Assembly: GCA_963717695.1 (NCBI GenBank)
Contig: CAVQWR010000007.1
Span: forward strand, 1 to 64,000
Direction of reading: 5' to 3'
DNA from: CAIWHR01 sp963717695
Lineage (GTDB): Bacteria > Pseudomonadota > Gammaproteobacteria > Burkholderiales > Casimicrobiaceae
DNA length: 64,000 nt
In this document: positions 17,344-25,721 of the stretch, in pieces
How the letters are laid out: the number at the start of each line of letters is the position of its first letter
Position numbering within the stretch: the first letter of the stretch is position 1
Program-made: the position numbers and the translations under genes
Notes under the pieces: generated by a model
The model's input: only the letters and a program-made list of their open reading frames with translations
The model's database searches: none
What the model was told of the DNA's origin: nothing

Positions 17344-20160
17344 ATGAAAACCAAGCTCATTGCAATCGTCATCGCCGGCCTGTTCGCACAGGGCGCATCT
17401 GCCGATGAAAACTTCATGTGGGGCGGATCGGCCGAAGTCGGCTACCGCGGCACGAACGTCGACGGCGTCAACCGCAACGGCGCGGTCGGCAACACGACCC
17501 CGCTCTCGGCGACCAACCCGCTGACGCCGTTCTCCGGCCCGAGCGACGGCGCCAAGGCGCAGGAATACCAGGACATCAACAGCGCGCCGATCGGCGTTCT
17601 CGACGTGCGCGGCAGCAGCCGGACGTCGTATTTCCGGGTGTTCGGCGAGGAATTCGGGCGCGACGACCAGTTCATCAACATGGTCGGCGGCAGCTACGGG
17701 GTGTGGAAGGCGTCGTTGTACAACAACGACATTCCCCACAACTACTCGTTCAACGCGCTCTCGCCGCTCACGAGCAGCGACAGCACCGTGCAGGTCGGGC
17801 CCGGCGGCACGTATCCGAACGCGAAGGATCCGACGACCTGGCATCCGTTCAACTACAGCACCCAGCGCAACACCTGGGGCGGCAACGCCGAGTTCTCGAA
17901 CAAGTCGCCCTGGTACATCAGGGCCGACTACAACGAGGTGACGACCAATGGCGTCAAGCCCGGCAGCGCCCAGCTCGGCACCGGATCCGGCAACGGGCTG
18001 ATCGAGCTCGGGGCGCCGGTCGACTACAAGACCAAGAACGCGCTGATCGAGGGTGGCTACAGCGGCAAGCAGTACGGCCTCAAGCTCGCCTTCCTCGACT
18101 CGAAGTTCTCCGACGGCAACGACAGTTTCCAGTGGACGAACTTCTACCTGCGGAGCGCCCTCGACACGTCGCTGACGCCGCCGGACAACGAGCTCAAGAA
18201 GTGGAGCCTCAACGGCTACATCAAGCAGCTGCCGTGGGATTCCGCGATCATCGCGCGCTTCACGCAGAGCAAGCTGACCGACAACGTGTCGTTCTCGTCG
18301 CCGCTCTACACGTCGGGCCTCAAGCCGACGGGGAACGCGGCGACGACCAATCCGGCCATCCCGCCGGGTGCCGCCTACCTCTTCACGCAGCCGTTCGACG
18401 TCGGGACGAACCAGAACCTGTCCGGCTACGACGGCAACATCAAGACGACGACGGCGAACGTCGCGTGGAACGCGAGCCCGATGGCGCAGCTCGACACGCG
18501 CGTCTACTACAACTACTACGACAAGCAGAACAACTCGACGGCGGTGTCGTACCGGGCCGCGAGCCAGGGGACCAGCTGCGCGACCCCGCCCGTGAACAGC
18601 GCGACGTGCTACACGATGGCGGCGCTCACGGAGGAAAACGGCGAGCAGTTCAGCTACACCAAGAACTCGGCCGGGTTCGACGCGGCGTGGGCGTTCAACC
18701 GGACCAACAGGCTGCTCGGCGGCTTCGACTGGGACGGCATCAAGCGCAATCTCGCCGATGCCCCGAAGAGCGACGACTATCGCTATTGGGTCGAGTACCG
18801 CAACAGCGGCTGGGAAACGCTGAGCGGCCGGCTGAAATACGAGTTCCTGCAGCGGCGGTCCGATCTGGTCAACACGAACCCGCCGACCAACGTCGCCGCC
18901 TATTACACCGCCTACGACGTCAATAATTTCGACGCCAACGTCGTCAAGCTGAACATCGACTGGACGCCGGCACCGCTCTGGTTCGTCGGCCTCGGCGCGA
19001 CGTGGCGCGACGTCGACTACAAGGACAACTACTACGGCCGCACGAAGGACAAGAACCAGCAGTACGACGCGACGGTGTCGTGGGGCGACGTCGAGAAGCT
19101 GCGGATCACCGGCATCGGCAACTGGGGCAAGGTCGAGAACAACCAGTTCTACCGGAACGTCGGCAGCACCACCAGCAGCCCGCCGACGTTCACGGGCGCG
19201 AAGCCGGACGATCCCAGCAACAGCGTCAACTACAACTGGGGCAGCGACAACAGCCAGGACGGCTGGATGCTGGCGGCGCTCGCCGACTGGGCAGCCACCG
19301 ACAAGCTGGTGTTCACGACGTCGTACAGCTACCAGAAGTCGTCCGGCGGAGTGAACTTCAACTCGAACAACACGCAGGCCGGCGGCGGATATCAGGGCGG
19401 TCCCCTCGTCAACTACGTGAGCGATAACACGACGCTGCAACGCTTCCAGATCAAGGGCAGCTACAGCATCAACAAGCAATGGGCGGTGAACGCGGGCTAC
19501 GCGTACGAGAAATACGAATACAGCGACGGCCAGATGGCGGGCTACGGCGGCTACTACCCGTACTTCGCGAACTTCAACACGGGGGCCGTCGGCTCCGGCT
19601 ACGCCTGGTATTCGGGCGCGTTCGCGAACCCGAGCTACACGACCAATCTGGTCTGGGTGACGGCGACGTACAGGTTCGACCCGCCGCCGCAGGTGTACGT
19701 GGCGCCGAGGGTCGCGCAGGCGCCGGTCGTGGCGGCCCCGCCGCCCCCGCCGCCCCCGCCGCCGCCGCCTCCCCCGCCGGCACCTAAGTTCACCACGCTG
19801 TCCGCGGACGAGCTCTTCGCGTTCGACAAGGCAGTGCTGATGGACAAGGCCAAGGCAGCGCTCGACGCGATCGCGGTGGACCTCAATCGCGACCCGAAGG
19901 CACCGATGGTCCCGATCGTCGGCTACACCGACCGTCTGGGCTCGGAGGCCTACAACCTGAAGCTCTCGCAGGCCCGCGCCGACGCCGTCAAGAACTACCT
20001 GGTGTCGAAGGGTGTCGCGGCGAGCCGGCTGCAGGCGACGGGCAAGGGCGAGGCCGATCCGGTCGTGCAGTGCACCGACAAGAATCGCGAAGCGCTGATC
20101 AAGTGCCTCGCGCCGAACCGCCGAGTGGTCATCGGCCCGGTCGCGGTTCCGGTCAAGTAG
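17344..20160 (+). CDS. MtrB/PioB-family porin fused to OmpA C-terminal domain (copy 2, intact)
   Basis: 938 residues in one frame. Signal peptide about 1-20 (MKTKLIAIVIAGLFAQGASA). Residues about 21-780 form an MtrB/PioB-like barrel (AQEYQDINSAPIGVLDVRGS, GEEFGRDDQFINMVGGSYG, IPHNYSFNAL, GLGATWRDVDYKDNYYGRTK, repeated strands, last NLVWVTATYRFDPPP). A linker with a run of 14 prolines precedes the OmpA-type peptidoglycan-binding domain (about 815-938: TTLSADELFAFDKAVLMD, GYTDRLGSEAYNLKLSQARA, CTDKNREALIKCLAPNRRV). MtrB/PioB proteins as I know them end at the barrel, so the fusion is unusual. GAGG lies 6 bases before the ATG at 17344. Predicted to hold decaheme cytochrome copy 2 in the outer membrane while tethered to the wall. 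Confidence 0.92.
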   Translation: MKTKLIAIVIAGLFAQGASADENFMWGGSAEVGYRGTNVDGVNRNGAVGNTTPLSATNPLTPFSGPSDGAKAQEYQDINSAPIGVLDVRGSSRTSYFRVFGEEFGRDDQFINMVGGSYGVWKASLYNNDIPHNYSFNALSPLTSSDSTVQVGPGGTYPNAKDPTTWHPFNYSTQRNTWGGNAEFSNKSPWYIRADYNEVTTNGVKPGSAQLGTGSGNGLIELGAPVDYKTKNALIEGGYSGKQYGLKLAFLDSKFSDGNDSFQWTNFYLRSALDTSLTPPDNELKKWSLNGYIKQLPWDSAIIARFTQSKLTDNVSFSSPLYTSGLKPTGNAATTNPAIPPGAAYLFTQPFDVGTNQNLSGYDGNIKTTTANVAWNASPMAQLDTRVYYNYYDKQNNSTAVSYRAASQGTSCATPPVNSATCYTMAALTEENGEQFSYTKNSAGFDAAWAFNRTNRLLGGFDWDGIKRNLADAPKSDDYRYWVEYRNSGWETLSGRLKYEFLQRRSDLVNTNPPTNVAAYYTAYDVNNFDANVVKLNIDWTPAPLWFVGLGATWRDVDYKDNYYGRTKDKNQQYDATVSWGDVEKLRITGIGNWGKVENNQFYRNVGSTTSSPPTFTGAKPDDPSNSVNYNWGSDNSQDGWMLAALADWAATDKLVFTTSYSYQKSSGGVNFNSNNTQAGGGYQGGPLVNYVSDNTTLQRFQIKGSYSINKQWAVNAGYAYEKYEYSDGQMAGYGGYYPYFANFNTGAVGSGYAWYSGAFANPSYTTNLVWVTATYRFDPPPQVYVAPRVAQAPVVAAPPPPPPPPPPPPPPAPKFTTLSADELFAFDKAVLMDKAKAALDAIAVDLNRDPKAPMVPIVGYTDRLGSEAYNLKLSQARADAVKNYLVSKGVAASRLQATGKGEADPVVQCTDKNREALIKCLAPNRRVVIGPVAVPVK

Positions 20161-20182
20161 TTCGAGTCCTCTACTGGACGAC

Positions 20183-20209
20183 AGCCAGCCTTCGGGCTGG
20201 CTTTTTTTT
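20183..20209 (+). terminator. Rho-independent terminator of module 2
   Basis: AGCCAGCC-TTCG-GGCTGGCT followed by a run of T, the same structure as at 15836. Confidence 0.92.
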
Positions 20210-20273
20210 AATCGGCGATAATCCTGTTCTGCCGGACACGGTTCATCAGCTCGGATGTTTCGAGGAGACTGCA

Positions 20274-21431
20274 ATGCGATCGACGCGTGCCCGCGTTCCA
20301 GCCAGGAAGAAGCGCCGCGCGACCGCGAAGCCGGCGCCGAAGACGCCCGCCGCGAAGATTCCAGCGCGCCGCGTCGCTAACAGCGCCCCCCGGCCTGCGA
20401 GCAGCGGCGACACGGCGCCGGTACTGGAGGCGGCCGCGATCGAGGCCTACGCGATCGAGGAAGCGCGCGCCGCGGCCGACGAGGTGAAGGCAGGCGCGAT
20501 CGGCGACCTGCTCGAAGGCACGGGTCCCGCGGACGCCGTGCGCATCCTGGAATCCGCCTTGCGCCAGCAGCGGGGCCTCGCCAACCTCGCGCGCCGGCAG
20601 GCGGACCGCGAGCTTGCCGACAACTGGCAGGAGGGCGGCTACCCCTACAAGAACCTCCTGTCACGCAAGAGCTACGAGCGGCAGAAATATCGCCTGCAGG
20701 TGGAGCTCCTGAAGCTGCAGGCCTGGGTAAAGGAATCGGGGCAGCGTGTGGTCGTGCTCTTCGAGGGGCGCGACGCAGCCGGCAAGGGCGGCACGATCCG
20801 GCGCTTCATGGAGCACTTGAATCCGCGGGGCGCGCGCGTCGTGGCGCTGGAGAAGCCCACCGAAGGAGAACGCGGGCAGTGGTACTTCCAGCGGTATGTG
20901 GAGCACCTGCCCACGGCAGGCGAGATCACGTTCTTCGACCGCAGCTGGTACAACCGCGCGGGCGTCGAGCGCGTGATGGGCTTTTGCACGGACGCCGAAT
21001 ACCGCGAGTTCCTGCGCCAGGCGCCCGAGTTCGAGCGCATGCTGGTGCGCCAGGGCATCCACGTCTTCAAGTTCTGGTTCTCGGTGAGCCGCCGCGAGCA
21101 GCGGCGCCGGTTCAGGGAGCGCGAGGTGCACCCGCTGAAGCAGTGGAAACTCTCGCCCATCGACCTTGCGTCGCTCGACAAGTGGGAGGAATACACGCAG
21201 TCGAAGGAGGCGATGTTCTTCCACACCGACACGGCGGACGCGCCGTGGATCGTCATCAAGAGCGACTGCAAGAAGCGTGCACGGCTCAATGCGCTGCGCT
21301 ACCTACTGCACAAGCTGCCATACAAGACCAAGAATGCCGAGCAGATCGGCGCGGTGGACGCGCTGCTGGTCGGGCGTGCGCAGGTCGTCTTCGAGCGCGG
21401 CGAGCACGTCGCGCCGGCACCGGAGTACTGA
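20274..21431 (+). CDS. ppk2: Polyphosphate kinase 2 (PPK2)
   Basis: 385 residues. After a basic Ala/Pro-rich N-terminus, the PPK2 domain shows Walker A FEGRDAAGKGGTI (near 165), Walker B DRSWYNRAGVERVMGF, RFREREVHPLKQWKLSPID (lid region) and a C-terminal KKRARLNALRYLL. PPK2 enzymes transfer phosphate between polyphosphate and nucleotides; the single-domain form suggests class I, but the preferred nucleotide cannot be told. The ATG at 20274 has GAGGAG upstream. The next gene starts 1 base after its stop codon, so the two are probably cotranscribed. Confidence 0.9.
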   Translation: MRSTRARVPARKKRRATAKPAPKTPAAKIPARRVANSAPRPASSGDTAPVLEAAAIEAYAIEEARAAADEVKAGAIGDLLEGTGPADAVRILESALRQQRGLANLARRQADRELADNWQEGGYPYKNLLSRKSYERQKYRLQVELLKLQAWVKESGQRVVVLFEGRDAAGKGGTIRRFMEHLNPRGARVVALEKPTEGERGQWYFQRYVEHLPTAGEITFFDRSWYNRAGVERVMGFCTDAEYREFLRQAPEFERMLVRQGIHVFKFWFSVSRREQRRRFREREVHPLKQWKLSPIDLASLDKWEEYTQSKEAMFFHTDTADAPWIVIKSDCKKRARLNALRYLLHKLPYKTKNAEQIGAVDALLVGRAQVVFERGEHVAPAPEY

Positions 21432-21432
21432 A

Positions 21433-21741
21433 ATGGTCCTGCTCGAATTCTCCATGTCGCCGTTCGACAAGGGCGAAAGTCTCAGCGCCTACGTCGCGCG
21501 CTCGATCGACATCATCGATCGCAGCGGCTTGCCGTATCAGCTGACGCCGATGGGGACGATCATCGAAGGCGAGTGGGCCGAGGTGATGGCCGTCGTGACG
21601 GCGTGCTTCGAGGCGATGCGCGCGGACTGTGCCCGTGTCAGCACGCAGATCCGGATCGACTATCGCGCGGGGCCGGGCGGGCGCATCAAGGCAAAGGTCG
21701 ACGCCATCGAAAAGCGGCTCGGCCGCAAGCTCTCGACCTGA
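21433..21741 (+). CDS. MTH1187-family thiamine-binding protein
   Basis: 102 residues, single small ferredoxin-like domain of the MTH1187/YkoF family (DUF77). Recognisable parts are LLEFSMSPFDKGESLSAYVA, YQLTPMGTIIEGEW and IRIDYRAGPGGRIKAKVDAIE. Members bind thiamine or its pyrimidine precursor; the physiological role is poorly known. It begins 1 base after the ppk2 stop codon. Confidence 0.85.
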   Translation: MVLLEFSMSPFDKGESLSAYVARSIDIIDRSGLPYQLTPMGTIIEGEWAEVMAVVTACFEAMRADCARVSTQIRIDYRAGPGGRIKAKVDAIEKRLGRKLST

Positions 21742-21771
21742 GCGCGGTGCGCAGCGCCGCCGCGCGAGGCG

Positions 21772-23610
21772 CTAGAAGCCGAGCGCTCGCGCGCCCTGAT
21801 AGAACGCGAAGCTCGCGAGCCACGCGAGCGTCAGCGGCCAGGCGGTGGCGAGCACGGTGAAGCGCAGGCTTTTCGACTCGTTCCGGATCGTCGCGATCGC
21901 GGACAGGCACGGCGTATAGATCAGCGTGAAGATCATGAAGCTCATCGCGGCGACCCAGTCGAGCCGCGCGGCGACCGCGCCGGCGAGCTCGTTCGGCCCG
22001 GCGCCGACGACGACGGCCATGCCGCCCAGCACGATCTCCTTGGCGACGAAGCCGAAGAGCAGCGTGATCGACATCACGGGGTCGATGCCGATCGGCGCGA
22101 ACACCGGCGCGAGCCACGCCGCGAGGTGCCCGGCGAGCGTGTCCGGCCCCGCCGGCGCGGCGCTGGTCGGGAAGTGCGTCAGCACCCAGATCAGCAGCAC
22201 GCCGACGATGATGAACGCGGTCGCGCGGTGCAGGAAGTGCGACGTCGCCCGCCAGGCCTCGGACGCAACCATTCCCAGCGTCGGCAATCGGTACGGCGGC
22301 AGCTCCATCATCAGCGGCTCGTGGCTCACGAAGCGGCGCTTCCAGACGAACGCCGTGAGGAATGCCGCGGCGAAGCTCATGAGGTAGAGCGCGAAAAGGG
22401 CGACGGGCGCGGCGCGCGGCGACAGCGTCGCGCTCGTCATGAACATGAACACCTGGAGGCGCGCCGAGCACAGCGAGAACGGAATCACCAGCATCGACAG
22501 GAGCCGCGCCGCGCGGTTTCGCATCACGCGGGTGCCGAGCAGCGCCGGGACGTTGCAGCCGAAGCCCAGGAGCTGCATCACGAACGCGCGTCCGTCGAGG
22601 CCCATGCGCGCCATCGCGGCGTCCATCAGCCACGCCGCGCGCGAGAGGTACCCCGAGTCCTCGACGACGGCCATGGCGGCGAAGAACACCGCCATCAGCG
22701 GCACGAAGGCCGCGACGGTGCCGAGACCGTCGACGAGGCCGTCCTGCACGAAGCTCTGCACGATCACCGGCGCGCCCGCGAGGAGCGGCGCCACGACGTC
22801 GTTCTTGAAGAGGTCGAGCAGCCACTTCATCGCGTCCTGCAGCGGCACCGCGATCTCGTAGACCGCCTCGAACACGCCGAACATCGCCGCGAAGAAGAGC
22901 GGCAGGCCCACCCACGGATTGAGCAGCACCCGGTCGATGGCGGCGGTCGTTCCGACGGGAAGCACGACCGGCATGTGCACCGCACGTTCGCAGATCCGCG
23001 CGGATTCGAGCTCGCGGTCGGCGCGCGGGGGCAGGGCCGCGAGGTCGGCGCGCACCGGGGCGGCCGTCGCATCGAGCGTCGTCCGGAGCGCGTCCTGCGC
23101 CGCCGCGATTCCTTCGCCGTACTTGGCCGAGACGGCGACGACCGGCGCCTGAAGCGCCTCCGCGAGCTTCGCGGTGTCGATGCTGACGCCGAGCGTCTTC
23201 GCTTCGTCCGACATGTTGACGACGACGACGAGCGGAACGCCGGTCGCGCGGAGCGCCAGCACCAGCGGCAGCTGCAGCTCGATGCGCGTGGCATTGACGA
23301 TCGCGATGATCGCGTCGAGCTCCACCGTCTCGATGAACGTCCGCACCACGGCCTCGTCGTCCGAATGGCCGTCGAGCGTGTAGATCCCGGGCAGATCGGC
23401 GAGCTTGACCATCGCGTCGCCGACGAGGACGCGCGCCGTCAGGACGTCGACGGTCATCCCGGGCCAGTTGGCGACGCGGGCCGAGGCCCCGGTGATCCGG
23501 TTGAAGAACGTCGACTTGCCGGTGTTGGGCGGGCCGACGACGGCGACGACGCGCGTGCGCGGCGCGCCGGTGCGTCCGCGACCGGTCAGGACTTGTGCTG
23601 CGGCTTCCAA
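21772..23610 (-). CDS. feoB: Ferrous iron transporter FeoB
   Basis: 612 residues. The N-terminal G domain has G1 GPPNTGKSTFF, G2 NWPGMTVD, G3 DLPGIYTLDGHSDDE and G4 NMSD. The membrane part contains the two Gate motifs around FFAAMAVVEDSGYLSRAAWL and ILVIPFSLCSARLQVF. It imports Fe(II) through the inner membrane. The protein is at the short end of the FeoB range. The start at 23610 lies 25 bases inside the end of feoA, so the two are translationally coupled. FNR and Fur boxes precede feoA. Confidence 0.93.
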   Translation of the reverse strand: MEAAAQVLTGRGRTGAPRTRVVAVVGPPNTGKSTFFNRITGASARVANWPGMTVDVLTARVLVGDAMVKLADLPGIYTLDGHSDDEAVVRTFIETVELDAIIAIVNATRIELQLPLVLALRATGVPLVVVVNMSDEAKTLGVSIDTAKLAEALQAPVVAVSAKYGEGIAAAQDALRTTLDATAAPVRADLAALPPRADRELESARICERAVHMPVVLPVGTTAAIDRVLLNPWVGLPLFFAAMFGVFEAVYEIAVPLQDAMKWLLDLFKNDVVAPLLAGAPVIVQSFVQDGLVDGLGTVAAFVPLMAVFFAAMAVVEDSGYLSRAAWLMDAAMARMGLDGRAFVMQLLGFGCNVPALLGTRVMRNRAARLLSMLVIPFSLCSARLQVFMFMTSATLSPRAAPVALFALYLMSFAAAFLTAFVWKRRFVSHEPLMMELPPYRLPTLGMVASEAWRATSHFLHRATAFIIVGVLLIWVLTHFPTSAAPAGPDTLAGHLAAWLAPVFAPIGIDPVMSITLLFGFVAKEIVLGGMAVVVGAGPNELAGAVAARLDWVAAMSFMIFTLIYTPCLSAIATIRNESKSLRFTVLATAWPLTLAWLASFAFYQGARALGF

Positions 23611-23843
23611 CGGTGCACGCGGTCGAGCAGGATGGCGCGAGCGTCGATCCGGCGGATCATGAGCTCGGTCGGGCCGATGCGCAGGTGCAGCGGGCCGCCG
23701 AAGGGCGCGCGGCGCAGCAGCGTGACCTGCCGGCCGGGCGTGAGCCCGAGGGCTGCCATCCGCTCGCCTGCCATCCCGGTGGCGTGCACCGACGAGATTG
23801 CTGCGGAGTGCTCCGGAAGGAGTCGGTCGAGGGTGAGGTTCAT
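23586..23843 (-). CDS. feoA: Ferrous iron transport protein FeoA
   Basis: 85 residues with an SH3-like fold. GMAGERMAALGLTPGRQVTL and GPLHLRIGPTELMIRRIDA are typical FeoA blocks. It is a small cytoplasmic partner of FeoB. GAGG-like bases precede the ATG at 23843. First gene of feoAB. Confidence 0.92.
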   Translation of the reverse strand: MNLTLDRLLPEHSAAISSVHATGMAGERMAALGLTPGRQVTLLRRAPFGGPLHLRIGPTELMIRRIDARAILLDRVHRWKPQHKS

Positions 23844-23863
23844 CTGGGCGTTGCCGGGCGTTT

Positions 23864-23882
23864 GCTAATGATTCTCATTATC
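23864..23882. promoter_or_regulatory. Fur box upstream of feoA
   Basis: GCTAATGATTCTCATTATC matches the 19-base Fur consensus GATAATGATAATCATTATC at 16 of 19 positions. It ends about 20 bases before the feoA start codon, in place to block transcription when iron is plentiful. Confidence 0.85.
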
Positions 23883-23923
23883 CGGCATCGGGCAAGCCCC
23901 CGCACGCGCATCCTGCGCCGCGT

Positions 23924-23937
23924 TTGATGCGGATCAA
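23924..23937. promoter_or_regulatory. FNR box upstream of feoA
   Basis: TTGATGCGGATCAA is the exact FNR consensus TTGAT-N4-ATCAA. Its centre is about 88 bases before the feoA start codon. An FNR-activated promoter there would start transcription near 23889, just upstream of the Fur box. Confidence 0.8.
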
Positions 23938-24007
23938 GCCGGATCCTTGCCCGCGGCCGCAAAAGCCGCCGAAAGGCGCTGCACGCCCCGACCGGCGCAG
24001 CGCCGGC

Positions 24008-24493
24008 TCAGTACTTGCCGTGCTGCTTGTAGATGTAGTTCGAGAGCTCTGCCTGCTGCATCGACAGCCGGCGCTGGATCTGGTGGACGACGCGGATGAT
24101 CGAGCGCATCACGCGGTAGACGATCTCCGGATGCGAGTGGAGCAGCGATTCGAGCTGCTCGCGCTCGAGCCCCAGCACGCGGGTCTCGCCGAGCGCCACC
24201 TTCGATGCGAAGAGCTCGGTGCCGTCCATGAAGCCGAGCTCGCCCGCGAAATCGCCGGCGCCCAGCGTGTTGATCGTGACGGCGTCGTCGCTGCCGGCGC
24301 CCTTGACGATGCCGAGCGTGCCGGAGAGCACGACGTAGAGGTGGTTGTCGATCGTGCCTTCGCGCGCCAGCATTTCGCCCTGCGCGAGGTCGCGCAGCGT
24401 CACGAGGTCGGACAGCGTGCGGCACTGCGCGTCGTCGAGTTCCGCCGCAAGTCGGGTCTTCTGCAGTGCTTCGAATCGGGCTTGGTCAGCCAT
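24008..24493 (-). CDS. Cyclic nucleotide-binding domain protein
   Basis: 161 residues, essentially one cNMP-binding (CAP_ED) domain: GEMLAREGTIDNHLYVVLSG, GAGDFAGELGFMDGTELFAS and VLGLEREQLESLLHSHPEIV. A helical tail follows (RRLSMQQAELSNYIYKQ), but no DNA-binding helix-turn-helix, so it is not itself an FNR-type regulator. It may sense a nucleotide and act through a partner. Its start overlaps the end of the RatA-like gene by 8 bases. Confidence 0.8.
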   Translation of the reverse strand: MADQARFEALQKTRLAAELDDAQCRTLSDLVTLRDLAQGEMLAREGTIDNHLYVVLSGTLGIVKGAGSDDAVTINTLGAGDFAGELGFMDGTELFASKVALGETRVLGLEREQLESLLHSHPEIVYRVMRSIIRVVHQIQRRLSMQQAELSNYIYKQHGKY

Positions 24494-25007
24494 GTTCAGG
24501 TGCTCCAGGATCGCTTGATGGGGAAACGGGGGCCGCGACGGCGGCGTCCGGCGCGGGCCGGGGTGCCGACACTGCCGCCGCGCCGCGCGTCGTCTCGGCG
24601 CGAACGACGAAGGCGTCGACCAGCGTGCTCGCGATGCGGTCGAACACCGGCGACGCGAGGCGGCCCAGCACCGAATGCTCGAAGTCGTAGCGCATGTCGA
24701 ACCGGATCTTGCAGCCCGTCGCGTCGAGCGGCGTCAGCTGCCACTCGCCGTGGAAATGCCGGAACGGGCCGCGCTCGAGCTCGATCGACATCCATTCCGG
24801 CCGTCGCTTCGGGTTGCGCGTGCGGAACTCGAAGCGCACGCCATGCACGGCGACGGTGATGTCGGCGACGACGATCTCGTCGGTGCGCAGGACGATCGTC
24901 GCGCCCGCGCACCAGGGGAGGAATTCCGGGTAGTGCTCGGCGCCCTCGATGAGATCGAACATCCGCTCGGCGGAATCGAGGACCAGCAGGCTGCGGCGCA
25001 CTTCCAT
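24486..25007 (-). CDS. RatA/COQ10-like SRPBCC protein
   Basis: 173 residues. The START/SRPBCC-type domain shows AERMFDLIEGAEHYPEFLPWC, a hallmark of the RatA/COQ10 family, and GEWQLTPLDATGCKIRFDMRY. Homologues are annotated either as ubiquinone-binding proteins or as RatA ribosome-association toxins; the sequence does not decide between them. The C-terminal 30 residues are Ala/Pro-rich. The usual partner genes (rnfH, smpB) are not nearby. Confidence 0.75.
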   Translation of the reverse strand: MEVRRSLLVLDSAERMFDLIEGAEHYPEFLPWCAGATIVLRTDEIVVADITVAVHGVRFEFRTRNPKRRPEWMSIELERGPFRHFHGEWQLTPLDATGCKIRFDMRYDFEHSVLGRLASPVFDRIASTLVDAFVVRAETTRGAAAVSAPRPAPDAAVAAPVSPSSDPGAPEHG

Positions 25008-25086
25008 GCCGCGTATTGTATGTGCCCCGGCGTGCCTGCGGCCGGCCGGCGCCCGGAACGTTCGCCCGCGGAATCCGGCGTATCGC

Positions 25087-25692
25087 TCACGCCGAGGCCC
25101 CGGCCCCGCGGCGCATCCAGATCGCGTCCTCCTGCTCCTGCTCCTCGAGGCGGGTTTCGATCTCGGCGACCGTGCGGTCGAGCTCGGGCAGCAGCACGTC
25201 CTGCAACGCGCGGGCGCGGCGTACGGCGCGCCGGTATTCCTGGTGCAGCCGCTCGAGGTTGCCGGTCACGGCGGCCTGCGCCGCCGCGAGCGGCAGGAGC
25301 GCCGCGAACGCGCGCCGGCATGACTCCGCTTCCGGCGAGCGCTCGACCGACGGCACCGCCACGGGGGCGTCGGCAACGTATTCGGCGTCCTGCAGGCGAA
25401 CGCCCATCAGCGCGCGGGGCGTGGCGTGGACCCGCGCGCCGGGGTCCGCGCTCGGCGGATAGACCTCGAGGGCGGAGAGTCCGTGCCGCGCGAAGGCTGC
25501 CGCGAGTGCAGCGAGCGCGGCGTTCCAGGCAACGTTGAATTCGCGCCGCTGTTCGGCGTAGCACGCGAGAAGACGCAGCATCTCGCCCGCGAGCAGCAGG
25601 CATTTCTCGTCCAGGAAGACGTAGCCCTCCTGCATCGCCCTGCGCTCCTCCTTCTGCTCGAGGACGAAGCTCCTGGTCGGGGTGATGTCCAT
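25087..25692 (-). CDS. atpD: V/A-type ATPase subunit D
   Basis: 201 residues, helical throughout, with conserved ends: TPTRSFVLEQKEERRAMQEG at the N-terminus and YRRAVRRARALQDVLLPELD near the C-terminus, the two halves of the central-shaft coiled coil. Subunit D turns inside the A3B3 head. Last gene of the operon, 29 bases after subunit B. Confidence 0.88.
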   Translation of the reverse strand: MDITPTRSFVLEQKEERRAMQEGYVFLDEKCLLLAGEMLRLLACYAEQRREFNVAWNAALAALAAAFARHGLSALEVYPPSADPGARVHATPRALMGVRLQDAEYVADAPVAVPSVERSPEAESCRRAFAALLPLAAAQAAVTGNLERLHQEYRRAVRRARALQDVLLPELDRTVAEIETRLEEQEQEDAIWMRRGAGASA

Positions 25693-25721
25693 GAAGATTC
25701 TGCGGCCGCGATGCGTGCGCG

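Noticed and set aside
17008..20274. A 1088-codon open frame antisense to the second conduit unit
   Set aside because: High-GC codon bias leaves antisense frames open. The product is Arg/Val/Ala-rich without domains, and the sense strand encodes two unmistakable proteins.
24008..24493. The cNMP-binding protein as the window's FNR-type regulator
   Set aside because: It lacks the helix-turn-helix and the cysteines of FNR, so it cannot bind the boxes by itself.
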